In this document: one piece after another, positions 34,592 through 46,046 of the stretch
How the letters are laid out: each line of letters starts with the position of its first letter
Numbering within the stretch: position 1 is the stretch's first letter
NCBI RefSeq assembly: GCF_024345395.1
Contig: NZ_JAGQBA010000007.1
Span: 1-64,000, forward strand
Length of the DNA: 64,000 nucleotides
Source of the DNA: Cyanobium sp. Tous-M-B4
Lineage (GTDB): Bacteria; Cyanobacteriota; Cyanobacteriia; PCC-6307; Cyanobiaceae
Direction: 5' to 3'
Notes under the pieces: generated by a model
Database searches by the model: none
Told to the model about the DNA's origin: nothing
What the model saw: only the letters and a program-made list of their open reading frames with translations
Translations under genes and position numbers: made by a program

Positions 34592-35131
34592 ATGCAGCTG
34601 GAATCTTTTGTTGCTCGGAGCCTAGGCCGGTGGCGATCCATGAGAAGTGGACATTCTCTTGCGTTTCAGCAATTTGAGGATGTTCGCAGTTCAGTATTGA
34701 TTGAACCAATTGGGCCCCAAGATCCATTGGTACTTAAGTTAATTAAAGACTGCAAGATACACGATGCCAAGCCACTGCTGCCATTCCGAATGGAATGGAG
34801 TGCAGAAAGTGACTGGGAGCCAGATGGCCCCAGCGAAGTATCGGCAGGATCATGCATTCTCGTTCCAATCCCAACTGATAATCAAAATGGAATCTTACTG
34901 CGAAGCGCTGGATACGCAGAGGCCGAGCAAGCAGTATCAAACTATGCTTTTCTAGAAGATAATACTTTTATACTCACTACCCAATATGGTCAATCAATTG
35001 CAGAAGAAAGGATCTGGTTCGTATCTGAGAATGTTCGCTGCCGCTCATCAGTGCTGCGAACTTCAGCCGGCTCAGGAATACTGCAAACCTCCTTCGCATC
35101 TGAAATCCGACGATTAGATTCCTTCAGCTAA
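34592..35131 (+). CDS. cpeS: Phycobiliprotein lyase, CpcS/CpeS family
   Basis: S-type bilin lyase with a lipocalin-like fold, 179 residues. SFVARSLGRWRSMRSGHSLAF is the family N-terminal signature, and RIWFVSENVRCRSSVLRTS the conserved strand near the C-terminus. CpeS attaches phycoerythrobilin to Cys82 of beta-phycoerythrin. It is directly before cpeT and cpeR, the same order as in the cpeCDESTR operon. Confidence 0.85.
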   Translation: MQLESFVARSLGRWRSMRSGHSLAFQQFEDVRSSVLIEPIGPQDPLVLKLIKDCKIHDAKPLLPFRMEWSAESDWEPDGPSEVSAGSCILVPIPTDNQNGILLRSAGYAEAEQAVSNYAFLEDNTFILTTQYGQSIAEERIWFVSENVRCRSSVLRTSAGSGILQTSFASEIRRLDSFS

Positions 35132-35142
35132 CAGTATTCGCC

Positions 35143-35781
35143 GTGCCAACCATTGCCCTTAGATTCGCAAAATTACTTGCTGGACACTTCAGTAATTTTG
35201 CCCAATCACAACGCGATCCAGTAAATTTTGCCCATATCAATATCTATTTTCGCCCTCTGCCTTGGGAAATATTTCAGGGCCCTGGTTTTTACTCCGAGCA
35301 GAGCTATGGGCACGATCCTTGGCGACCTTATAGGCAAGGCGTACATCGACTGATATCGACCGAGAAGGTACAGATTGTTGAGAATTTTGGATTCGACCAA
35401 CCTATTCGCTTAGCTGGAGCAGGCTTCACTCCTAAACTGCTCAAGCTTATTCATATTAATCGCCTTAAACAACGCTGCGGTTGTGCGATGCATTTCCAAG
35501 AGACGGCGCCGGGTTGCTTCAGCGGAAAGGTAGAACCTGGTAATAACTGCCTAGTGCCACGTGATGGGCGGCCTACCTATCTAGTGAGTGAGGTGTTGGT
35601 TGATCACGAAAACTGGATTAGTAGAGATCAGGGTTTTGATCCAGCTACCAATACCTTGCAATGGGGCTCCGAACATGGGCCACTACGTTTTGAACGCGTG
35701 GCTAGCTTTGAGAATGAAGTCACAGCTGAGTGGGCGAGTCTAAATAATTATAAAGGAGATGAACCTGAACAAATTGGATAG
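35143..35781 (+). CDS. cpeT: Phycobiliprotein lyase, CpeT family
   Basis: T-type lyase, 212 residues, starting at a GTG. LAGHFSNFAQSQRDPVNFAH and NIYFRPLPWEIFQGPGFYSEQSY match the CpcT/CpeT signature, with EPGNNCLVPRDGRPTYLVSE in the second half. CpeT is expected to serve Cys165-type sites of beta-phycoerythrin. The gene overlaps cpeR by 23 bp. It is distinct from the T-type gene at 26215. Confidence 0.85.
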   Translation: MPTIALRFAKLLAGHFSNFAQSQRDPVNFAHINIYFRPLPWEIFQGPGFYSEQSYGHDPWRPYRQGVHRLISTEKVQIVENFGFDQPIRLAGAGFTPKLLKLIHINRLKQRCGCAMHFQETAPGCFSGKVEPGNNCLVPRDGRPTYLVSEVLVDHENWISRDQGFDPATNTLQWGSEHGPLRFERVASFENEVTAEWASLNNYKGDEPEQIG

Positions 35782-36106
35782 AATAGAAGCCATGCAAGCT
35801 GATGAACCAACTATCCAGCAGTTCCGTAGCTGGATTCGCTCGCAGCACCTAATTTGCAAAGGCCAAGACTTTATTTTTGAAACAATTGACCATAGTCAGC
35901 TTGAGCGTTTTGAAGACTGCCTAAATATGCTTGATGGGCACGTGCGGTCTGTACGAGCAATTGGAAACTGGCCCATGGGGCCCCGTCGAACATTCAAGAT
36001 TCTGAGAGCTGAAGCAGCTGTGCCGAGGCCCAAAGGCCTGGAAATTCAACGCTACTGGGCAGAGCGTGGGTCCTTTCAAACCCGGTTTTCGGAGATAAGC
36101 AATTGA
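35759..36106 (+). CDS. cpeR: CpeR-like regulator of phycoerythrin genes
   Basis: A 115-residue soluble protein. FRSWIRSQHLICKGQDFIFETID, ERFEDCLNMLDGHVRSVRAIGNWPMG and the C-terminal AEAAVPRPKGLEIQRYWAERGSFQTR fit what I remember of CpeR, which activates cpeBA transcription and is the last gene of cpeCDESTR. The order here (S, T, then this gene) supports the call. Its tail overlaps convergent cpeY by 31 bp. Confidence 0.65.
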   Translation: MNLNKLDRIEAMQADEPTIQQFRSWIRSQHLICKGQDFIFETIDHSQLERFEDCLNMLDGHVRSVRAIGNWPMGPRRTFKILRAEAAVPRPKGLEIQRYWAERGSFQTRFSEISN

Positions 36107-37461
36107 CGCCTGCAATCCACAAAAATATCGGGATCCTGCACGGCCAAAGCATTCTGCAAGAGCTGAAATATTTCATGGTTATTCCCATCATCAATTGAAT
36201 CAAGCCCAATTAATGTAGCATAACGTAACTCCCAGCTTGGTGTGAAATCGGAGGCCAAAAGCTGCGGCACACTTTTGCACCATATATCAGGAAAATGTTT
36301 ATTCAAAGCTAAGCAAGCAGCCGCTCTTGACTTACCAAATTGCGGGCGCTTGCTGTTCATCGCTTCCAGCAGCAATGCCTTAATGACAGGTATGGCAGCG
36401 CCAGGCCAGAAGTCCACACTGCCAAAAAGCTGAATGAAGAAATAGTGAGCACCATAATCATTATAAGCATCCTCCTGCCATCGCTTCCAGAAAACAGGCC
36501 AGAGCTCCTCTGCTGGCCTATGTTTCAATGTGGAAAGTGCTAAGTAGCAACGGCTAAAGTCAGTGCCAAAAAACTCATCAAATAAAAATAATATGCTAGG
36601 TTCAGTGTCGTAGCAGTGCGCCAAGAGCAAATCTTCTGGCTGATCCCACATCAGCGAATCTAAACAAGTAAGCAGGTCAAGTCCTGCGTGTGATTTATCT
36701 TGGCCAGGCCAGAGTGTGCGCAGAGCTCGCATCCTGAACACAGGGGACACGGGCGCCTTGAGGATCGAGGGCAATAGATATGAAGCCCGACAGTCAATTA
36801 AATCCTGAATCGCCGACTGCCGGTCCATTTGGTTCGGCAGGGTCAGGTGGTCTTCCAACTCTTTAAGGCGACTACTATCGCCACTAAGCTGTGCAACCCC
36901 GGCTAAGGCAGCACCGCGAACCCCTGGATTCGCTTCATCTTGCAGCGATTGAAGTACGGGTAAGGCAGCATGCACCTCTAACCCGGCAAGAGCCTGGATG
37001 AGAACCCTGCGGCTCTGGCTTGGATCATTGAGTAGCAGGCACATCGCCTCATGGAATTCAACATCCTGGCAATTGAGCTGAAGAAGGGCCCAGGCGGCAT
37101 TTTCAACGAGGTAGTGATCGTTGCTCCTAAGGCAACGCCCAATGCTGGGGATGGCCCGTTGAACCCCAAGCCGGCCCAAAACTTCGACCGCTTTGCGGCG
37201 CGCAAGGTTAACCGCCTGTTCGCCAGAAGAATTATCAATAAGCCGCAATAAAGCTTGCTCCGTTTTATCGCCGGGGAAGTTAACGAGATGGGCGGCCGCC
37301 ATGTAGTAGTCGCTGGCAGAATCAAGCGAGTCAAGAGATTGCTCAAGAATCGCTAGCGCATCATGGTGGCTGAGCCCGGGATGGATATTGTCGTAACTGT
37401 TGCTGGAGCTTGACAAAATACTGTCCTCAGAAGTCAAAGTGGACGCGGCTGTGGAGCTCAA
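36076..37461 (-). CDS. cpeY: CpeY-type HEAT-repeat bilin lyase
   Basis: A 461-residue protein of HEAT/PBS-lyase repeats (for example ARRKAVEVLGRLGVQRAIPSIGRCLRSND and QEANPGVRGAALAGVAQLSG). Size and E/F-type repeats match CpeY, which with CpeZ attaches phycoerythrobilin to Cys82 of alpha-phycoerythrin. A Ser/Thr-rich N-terminus precedes the repeats. MpeY/MpeZ-type enzymes are related, but no phycoerythrin-II is present. Convergent with cpeR. Confidence 0.8.
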   Translation of the reverse strand: MSSTAASTLTSEDSILSSSSNSYDNIHPGLSHHDALAILEQSLDSLDSASDYYMAAAHLVNFPGDKTEQALLRLIDNSSGEQAVNLARRKAVEVLGRLGVQRAIPSIGRCLRSNDHYLVENAAWALLQLNCQDVEFHEAMCLLLNDPSQSRRVLIQALAGLEVHAALPVLQSLQDEANPGVRGAALAGVAQLSGDSSRLKELEDHLTLPNQMDRQSAIQDLIDCRASYLLPSILKAPVSPVFRMRALRTLWPGQDKSHAGLDLLTCLDSLMWDQPEDLLLAHCYDTEPSILFLFDEFFGTDFSRCYLALSTLKHRPAEELWPVFWKRWQEDAYNDYGAHYFFIQLFGSVDFWPGAAIPVIKALLLEAMNSKRPQFGKSRAAACLALNKHFPDIWCKSVPQLLASDFTPSWELRYATLIGLDSIDDGNNHEIFQLLQNALAVQDPDIFVDCRRQLLISENRV

Positions 37462-37584
37462 AGGAGAGCTGCTTCCAACTCTGATAGCCGGCAGGGCGAG
37501 AGCGCTGAAAGTTTAAGAGTTATGTGTCTTGATGCAACCCAGCCAGGAAGCGTTCAATATGAGCCCATCTAAATTAGATGCACA

Positions 37585-37848
37585 ATGGGACCCCATCAAT
37601 GTGGTGCACTTCTTCTTGTTACAAGCATCAAATCTGAAACTCCCCAGAGGGTTGCTCAGAAGCTGCGAGTTCCGCTCCATATGCTTAGCCAGACTATGCA
37701 GCAACTACACCAGAACGGAATCCCAGTTTCGTCGGTGGGCCTGATGGAGGCGGCCAACTCGTTTTCCAGAGTGGCAACCAAAGCTGCCATGGAGCCAGGC
37801 GAATCACCCAAGCCTGGACAGCAATCACCTCGCCGCCGCCGCAAATAG
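37585..37848 (+). CDS. Stand-alone CpcD-domain-like small protein
   Basis: An 87-residue frame whose middle (TSIKSETPQRVAQKLRVPLH, then MLSQTMQQLHQNGIPVSSV) follows the CpcD/ApcC fold pattern: a strand, a VPxxxLSQTMQxLHxxG helix and a final strand. The GG usually found before the last strand is NG. The C-terminus is basic (SPRRRRK). It ends 6 bp before a convergent gene, consistent with being real. It could be a rod-cap-type linker. An overlapping frame at 37529-37744 looks less likely. Confidence 0.5.
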   Translation: MGPHQCGALLLVTSIKSETPQRVAQKLRVPLHMLSQTMQQLHQNGIPVSSVGLMEAANSFSRVATKAAMEPGESPKPGQQSPRRRRK

Positions 37849-37854
37849 CCCAGC

Positions 37855-38283
37855 TCAGCCTTGAACCTCGAACACACCATCAGGAGCACGCCCCTGCTTA
37901 AGCAGTTCCCAGTTGATCGACTGAAGGAAAGCTGCGCTGTTCAGAGTCTCCACCACATCGACCCCCCAGTCACTCTGCTGCAGCAACGCTCCAGGGGCGC
38001 CCTGGCCGTCCTTGCGCCCACCCAAGGCCAACAGCTGGCAATCATGATCAGTGGCCCCTGCAGAGCAGCGAAGCTGTCGCCAGGCCAGGAGTACGGCATT
38101 GGCCAAATCGATGGGCAGCAGATCGGCTTCCACCTGAACCAACCAGTGAGGGTGGCTGACTGCCTGAACCTGGACATCGGTGGACAGGTGTGCAACGAGG
38201 CCAGCCGCCAGATCGGCCGAATTCAGGCCCTTCAGGTTGTCGGAAACCACCTGAAGGTTGTGGGAGAGCAAAAAGCGTGTCAT
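37855..38283 (-). CDS. Conserved hypothetical (possibly DUF2656)
   Basis: A 142-residue soluble protein starting MTRFLLSHNLQVVSDNLKGL, with predicted alternating strands and helices and a GGRKDGQGAPGALLQQSDWGVDVVET middle. I associate it weakly with the DUF2656 family known near phycobilisome genes. It is divergent from the cpeF-like gene and convergent with the CpcD-like gene. An antisense frame on the plus strand is a shadow. Confidence 0.6.
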   Translation of the reverse strand: MTRFLLSHNLQVVSDNLKGLNSADLAAGLVAHLSTDVQVQAVSHPHWLVQVEADLLPIDLANAVLLAWRQLRCSAGATDHDCQLLALGGRKDGQGAPGALLQQSDWGVDVVETLNSAAFLQSINWELLKQGRAPDGVFEVQG

Positions 38284-38356
38284 GTCCTGATCTTGTTAAG
38301 CCCACCATAGGAACGCCGCGGCTATCCCTGATAATTTTGTTCGATAGGAGCGACCC

Positions 38357-39247
38357 TTGTCTACCGAGCTGTCCGCTACCCCCGCATCTGGCATCCAGCA
38401 ACTGAGCGTTGAGGAAGCCAACATTCTGGCTGCAGAGCTTCGTTCCCAACTTCGTCAGGGGCTAGTTCCTTCATCCGACAGCCCCGCGATTGAGCGCATG
38501 GTGGCCGGTCTCGGCGATACCAGGGGCTTGATGCGGCTCACCTTTGCCGAAAGCCTTGGAGCAGTAGGTGCTGCGGCGGTGCCAACACTCTGCCGTGCGT
38601 TGCGGACTCACGAAAATGTCACCGTTCGCCGCGCTGCAGCGAAAACTCTGACCCTGATTGCAGATCCAGCTGCCTTGCCCGTTTTACTGGAAACCCTGCT
38701 CTCAGATTCGGATCCCGTCGTGCAGGGATCAGCTGTAGGAGCGATGGCTGCAGTCGGCGACCAGGCTCTCGATCCACTCTTCTCAGTGCTCGTTCATCCA
38801 AAAGCTTCGGCCATGCAGCAGGGGCTGGCCAGCTGGGGGATCGCTTTTATCGGCGCCAAGGCGCCCGAAGCACTGCGCCAAGCAGCCAGCTCGCCGGATG
38901 CCAGGGTAAGAGCGGCAGCGATAGCAGCTCTCGGCGAACAGATCCAGGCGTTGGGGGATGACCAGGCGAGACAGCTGCTCCTAACCGCGCTGGATGACCT
39001 GGACTCCGAGGTGCGGGCAGAAGCTGCAACGCTGATGGGGAAGTTGCAGGAGCCAGAATGGGCCTGCCCGCGCCTGCTCCCGCTGCTCACCGACTCGGAA
39101 GAACAGGTCCGCAAAAACGCTGCTCTATCGCTGATGAAGCTAGGGGCCAAGGATGCATTGCCTGCCTTAAAAGCAAGTGTGGAGCAGGAAGAACAACCTG
39201 GTGTCAGATTAGTGCTGGATCTAGCAATCAGTCAGCTGAGCAAGTGA
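38357..39247 (+). CDS. HEAT-repeat bilin lyase, CpeF/MpeU-like
   Basis: A 296-residue protein of E/F-type HEAT repeats (ENVTVRRAAAKTLTLIADPAALPVLLE, SDPVVQGSAVGAMAAVGD). Length and position next to cpeZ and cpeBA fit the CpeF/MpeV or MpeU group of phycoerythrin lyases rather than CpcE, since a separate cpcE-cpcF pair is at 48.3 kb. The start is TTG, with GGAG 7 nt upstream, which is good support. Tail to tail with cpeZ (19-bp gap). Confidence 0.7.
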   Translation: MSTELSATPASGIQQLSVEEANILAAELRSQLRQGLVPSSDSPAIERMVAGLGDTRGLMRLTFAESLGAVGAAAVPTLCRALRTHENVTVRRAAAKTLTLIADPAALPVLLETLLSDSDPVVQGSAVGAMAAVGDQALDPLFSVLVHPKASAMQQGLASWGIAFIGAKAPEALRQAASSPDARVRAAAIAALGEQIQALGDDQARQLLLTALDDLDSEVRAEAATLMGKLQEPEWACPRLLPLLTDSEEQVRKNAALSLMKLGAKDALPALKASVEQEEQPGVRLVLDLAISQLSK

Positions 39248-39266
39248 GGATGGCAATCGTCTCGCG

Positions 39267-39887
39267 TCAGCCCGGCTGAGGTTGACGGGCATGCAGGTCC
39301 CTAATTCGAGCGAGGGCTGATTCAAGCGTCTCGCGCACATAACTGTCTAGCTGTGGTTGGTTCTGCAGATCTCTAAGAGTCCGTTCGATTGCAGGATCAT
39401 CAATCTGGGCGAGCGCATTGACAGCTGCTACCGCCTGGGCTGGATTATCTCCACCCACCACTCTCAGCAACAGCGGCACCGCCTGCCCACCCACCTGCCC
39501 AAGGGCCATCACCGTAGCTACAGCCACAACCGGTGAGTCGTCGCCAAGCGCCTCCTCGAGGGCCTGCATAGCAGGATCAGGGAAATGTATCCCAGGCTGG
39601 TTTGAAGCCACCTGGGCATAGGCCTTGACGCAGCTAGCGCGGATAGTGCTGTCCGTGCTGGCCTTAAGAAGATCCGCTAATGGCAGCAGGGCTGCTGCGC
39701 CAAAGGCGCCAATACCACGTACAGAAGCCCTGCGTAAAGCTATATCCGATTGGGCCAATAAACCAAGCAGTCGAGGCAGAGCTTGCTGAGGCCAATCCCT
39801 GACCATAGCTATAAAAGCCTGGCTTTGAATATAAGGATTGGGGTGAGCAAGGTCATCAAACAAGATATCCAATGCTTCCATTTCCAT
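39267..39887 (-). CDS. cpeZ: CpeZ-type HEAT-repeat protein
   Basis: A 206-residue HEAT-repeat protein (ALDILFDDLAHPNPYIQSQAF at the N-terminus, then LRRASVRGIGAFGAAALLPLADLL). CpeZ is of this size and works with CpeY as a chaperone-like lyase partner for alpha-phycoerythrin. It lies downstream of cpeBA on the same strand, beyond a terminator, so it is expressed by readthrough or its own promoter. Confidence 0.75.
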   Translation of the reverse strand: MEMEALDILFDDLAHPNPYIQSQAFIAMVRDWPQQALPRLLGLLAQSDIALRRASVRGIGAFGAAALLPLADLLKASTDSTIRASCVKAYAQVASNQPGIHFPDPAMQALEEALGDDSPVVAVATVMALGQVGGQAVPLLLRVVGGDNPAQAVAAVNALAQIDDPAIERTLRDLQNQPQLDSYVRETLESALARIRDLHARQPQPG

Positions 39888-39923
39888 CCAAGAGAGGGGG
39901 TGGGAGAGGGCTCATTTTCTCAC

Positions 39924-39947
39924 AAAAAAGGAGGCCCGAAGGCCTCC
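39924..39947 (-). terminator. Terminator of cpeBA
   Basis: On the minus strand a stem GGAGGCC/GGCCTCC with a TTCG loop is followed by six T residues. It lies 34 bp past the cpeA stop and before cpeZ. Confidence 0.92.
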
Positions 39948-39980
39948 GTGGTTTGTCCTCAACAATTAATCAGAAACTGA

Positions 39981-40490
<510 letters not shown>

Positions 40491-40536
40491 TTAATTGAGT
40501 TGTAGTGGTTTAAAAAAAGCAATCTCTTCGGATGAA

Positions 40537-41151
<615 letters not shown>

Positions 41152-41451
41152 TTAGATCTGTTTAGGTCTGCATGGCTTAGCTGCCTCTCGGGGAAGGCGT
41201 AAGGGGAAACTACGGTCATCTCCCTCCTCAGGACCCCGATCAAAGCAATCATGCAAACTTTCGTCATCCATCGCGGTCGGACTTAAAAAGGCAGCGCTGG
41301 CAAAGGGTTTTGGCAAGGGGAGGGCACGCACTCCCGCCCAATCGCGGAACAAAGCACCAGGAGATTTATCTTTTCTTCCATATTCACCATGGATGCGGTC
41401 CATTTGAAGCTGCTCTAGTGGATCGCAGCGGTCGACTCCGTATGCTGACAT
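41152..41451 (-). CDS. Hypothetical protein upstream of cpeB
   Basis: A 99-residue frame (MSAYGVDRCDPLEQLQMDRI...) ending 54 bp before cpeB on the same strand. It is polar, has four Cys and no membrane segment, and I know no homologue. Codon choice looks coding. It begins 16 bp from a divergent gene at 41468. It could instead be the long cpeBA leader, so both readings are kept. Confidence 0.4.
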   Translation of the reverse strand: MSAYGVDRCDPLEQLQMDRIHGEYGRKDKSPGALFRDWAGVRALPLPKPFASAAFLSPTAMDDESLHDCFDRGPEEGDDRSFPLRLPREAAKPCRPKQI

Positions 41452-41467
41452 TCGCCCAATTCAACCC

Positions 41468-41722
41468 ATGACCGACGGCACCACCGCTCGCGCCGACACG
41501 TCTGCAATCAACGCATCCGATCCCAGCCGGCAGGAGTTGGAGGAGTCGATTGATCAGCTAGCGGCCTACCGCGATCGACTCATCAAAGATGTGATCGGAA
41601 TGGGTCAGAGACTGAAGCTTCCTCAGAAGCAAGTGGAATTCACCCTGGCTCAGCATCCCGAGCTGCAGAAGCTAGAAGCAATTCTGGCTCAGCTTGAAGC
41701 CCAGAAGTCCGAACAGGACTAA
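41468..41722 (+). CDS. Small helical hypothetical in phycobilisome region
   Basis: An 84-residue protein with a disordered start and a long helix (QELEESIDQLAAYRDRLIKD) followed by a basic turn, LKLPQKQVEFTLAQHPEL, and a coiled-coil tail. I recall similar short proteins in rod regions of Synechococcus but no function. It precedes an S/U-type lyase gene by about 50 bp in the same direction. Confidence 0.65.
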   Translation: MTDGTTARADTSAINASDPSRQELEESIDQLAAYRDRLIKDVIGMGQRLKLPQKQVEFTLAQHPELQKLEAILAQLEAQKSEQD

Positions 41723-41771
41723 CTCCCATCCCCCTCACCCGCCCGTGGCACCCGTGGACCCAGCCCGAACG

Positions 41772-43863
<2,092 letters not shown>

Positions 43864-43871
43864 AAAGAAGA

Positions 43872-45047
43872 TCAAAGCAGGCCTATGGCGTGAAGAGGCC
43901 CACTTCCACTGATCAGCTCCACTAGAAAAGCGGAGAATCCGACCATAGCTAAGCGGCCATTCCACACTTCTGAGCTGTTGTTCCAGCCCCAAGCCCACTT
44001 GTCTTGGGGGTAGAGCTTCACAGTGCTAGGCAAAGCCGCCGCCTGGTCAAGATTCACTTCGGGCCCATCCAGGGCCTGCTGGACAAGTCGCGCAAGCCCC
44101 TGGATGAACGCAGGGTTGGTGTCAAGCGCCGGCACACGCCGAAAATTTGTGATGCCCGACTCGAAAGCCAGCTTGCGGTACTCGATGTCGATCTCTTCAA
44201 GGGTCTCGATGTGCTCGCTCACAAAACTGATCGGCACAACCACCAGATCCTTCACACCCTGCCGCCCTAGCTCCGCCAATGCCTCGTCGGTGTAGGGCTT
44301 GAGCCACTCCACAGGACCCACCCGGCTCTGATAAGCAAGGGTGAAAGAGTTGCTGTGGCCCAATGTGGCCTCCAACTTCTCGATGATCAGCCGGGCGCAG
44401 GTTTCGATCTCCCCTTGGTAGGGATCGCCCGCTTCTTCCACGTAGCTCTTAGGAACACCGTGGGCGCTGAAGAACACGTGGGCGCTGTCAGGGTCCGGGC
44501 AGGCCTGGATCTCACGGGCGATCAGCCCGGCCATGGCGTCGATATAGCCCTGGTCATCGTGGTAGCTGCGGATGCATCGAATCGGCAAAGCTGCAAAGAC
44601 AGGATCAGCCTGACGAAGACGCTGAAGCTCCCTAAAGCTGGAACCGCTGGTGCTAATCGAGAAGTGAGGGTAAAGAGGCAGCACCACCACCTCGTCCACA
44701 TCGTCGGCTTTGATGTCTGCCACCGCCGATTCGGTAAAGGGGTGCCAGTAGCGCATCGCCACGTAGCTGGTGGCCTCGATCCCAAGCAGGCGCAGGGCAC
44801 TCTGTAGCTCCCGAGCCTGCTGCTCGGTGATTCGCCGCAGTGGTGAGCCCCCGCCGATTGAACGATAAGCCTCCTGCGACTTGCTCGCCCGCAGGCTGCT
44901 GATCAGCCAAGCCAGTGGTTTCTGAAGGGCCGGGATGGGTAGCCGGATGATCTCCGGATCCGAGAAGAGGTTGTAGAGGAAAGGGCCGACGTCCTGGATG
45001 CGCTCCGGACCCCCGAGGTTCAGCAGGAGCACACCTACCTTGGCCAT
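43872..45047 (-). CDS. hemH: Ferrochelatase with chlorophyll-binding-like C-terminal domain
   Basis: Inserts iron into protoporphyrin IX. The core starts [22 protein letters not shown] and contains the catalytic [21 protein letters not shown] region. A linker of about 45 residues leads to a C-terminal transmembrane CAB/HLIP-like segment ([21 protein letters not shown]) found in cyanobacterial and plastid type II ferrochelatases. 391 residues. It lies next to pebAB and near heme oxygenase, linking haem supply to bilin synthesis. Confidence 0.96.
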   Translation of the reverse strand: MAKVGVLLLNLGGPERIQDVGPFLYNLFSDPEIIRLPIPALQKPLAWLISSLRASKSQEAYRSIGGGSPLRRITEQQARELQSALRLLGIEATSYVAMRYWHPFTESAVADIKADDVDEVVVLPLYPHFSISTSGSSFRELQRLRQADPVFAALPIRCIRSYHDDQGYIDAMAGLIAREIQACPDPDSAHVFFSAHGVPKSYVEEAGDPYQGEIETCARLIIEKLEATLGHSNSFTLAYQSRVGPVEWLKPYTDEALAELGRQGVKDLVVVPISFVSEHIETLEEIDIEYRKLAFESGITNFRRVPALDTNPAFIQGLARLVQQALDGPEVNLDQAAALPSTVKLYPQDKWAWGWNNSSEVWNGRLAMVGFSAFLVELISGSGPLHAIGLL

Positions 45048-45215
45048 GGCTTGGCGATCATGAGGCCAAACATCACCTTACGTCTACAACTGCTGGCAAC
45101 TGCACTCGCTCGGTTGAATAAGAAACGTTTAGGGACACGCCCTCACAACCAAGCCGTTCGACCGGCGCACATCAGCTAGACGATTCTGGAAAACCCGACT
45201 ACCGAACTGAAGACG

Positions 45216-46046
45216 ATGGAAGGTTCAGACAATCACGCCAAAGCAGCAGCTGATCGGCAATGGAACCTCATGCGCGCCAGCTTTGATGGCGACTGGAAGG
45301 GAATAACCACCTGGTATGGCCGCAACGGCCATGGCATGAACCTGAAGCAGGGCAGCGCTAACCCGGAGGCCTCGCTTTACTCCATCCGCTTCTCGGATGC
45401 GCACACGGGTGAATGGCATGGAACCGGCCTGCGATTCGCGCCCGGTGGAGAACGCCGCTTCCCCCTATATCGGCACAATTACAACCTCGGCCATAACTGC
45501 TGGCATTTTCCGCAGACGGCGGGCCAGTCGAGCCTGGAAATGGCCGGCAGCAGCGCCCGTGCTGGGCATGAAGTGAACTTCTTCAGCGGTCGAAGTCGTT
45601 CGATGCTGGTGGCGCTTTACCAGCAACAACCTGATGGTCAGATGCTGCTGGACTCAATCGCCGCCACACCCTTCCGTTGCCAACGCACCAGTCCTGACCC
45701 CGAACGCGTTCAGTTCCAATCGCTGGAGGCGGTATTCGATACCGTCTTTGGCTGGCAAGGAGTGGAGTCAGTGATCAGACCAGGATTCAATTCTGTAAAT
45801 GAAACGTCAGATCAGCGGTTGGCACCATTCTGTAGCGAATTATTTATCAAGAATGAAGTGAATGGGCTGTTTACCGATAATTTAATCTGCAGCCTGCCTG
45901 AGAGCTTGCCAAAGCATTCATTTAACATCCACTTTGGCTGCATACTGGATCGTCAAAGCTTTGTGCATTTGACAATGGAGTTTGATGCCAATCACAATCT
46001 CTTGGCCTGGATAGAGCGCCGATATCAGCCCAACATGCATGGATGA
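45216..46046 (+). CDS. Conserved hypothetical, DUF3598-like
   Basis: A 276-residue soluble protein with a beta-rich, lipocalin-like pattern (DGDWKGITTWYGRNGHGMNL, LYRHNYNLGHNCWHFPQ). I associate it tentatively with DUF3598. Two similar halves might exist. It sits divergently from hemH and overlaps the convergent epimerase gene by 22 bp at the 3' ends. Lyase-like folds in this neighbourhood hint at bilin handling, but that is speculation. Confidence 0.6.
   Translation: MEGSDNHAKAAADRQWNLMRASFDGDWKGITTWYGRNGHGMNLKQGSANPEASLYSIRFSDAHTGEWHGTGLRFAPGGERRFPLYRHNYNLGHNCWHFPQTAGQSSLEMAGSSARAGHEVNFFSGRSRSMLVALYQQQPDGQMLLDSIAATPFRCQRTSPDPERVQFQSLEAVFDTVFGWQGVESVIRPGFNSVNETSDQRLAPFCSELFIKNEVNGLFTDNLICSLPESLPKHSFNIHFGCILDRQSFVHLTMEFDANHNLLAWIERRYQPNMHG

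Noticed and set aside
38357-39247. Calling the 296-residue HEAT protein CpcE or RpcE
   Set aside because: A coupled cpcE-cpcF pair exists at 48.3 kb, and this gene sits alone beside cpeZ and cpeBA, which fits a phycoerythrin lyase better.
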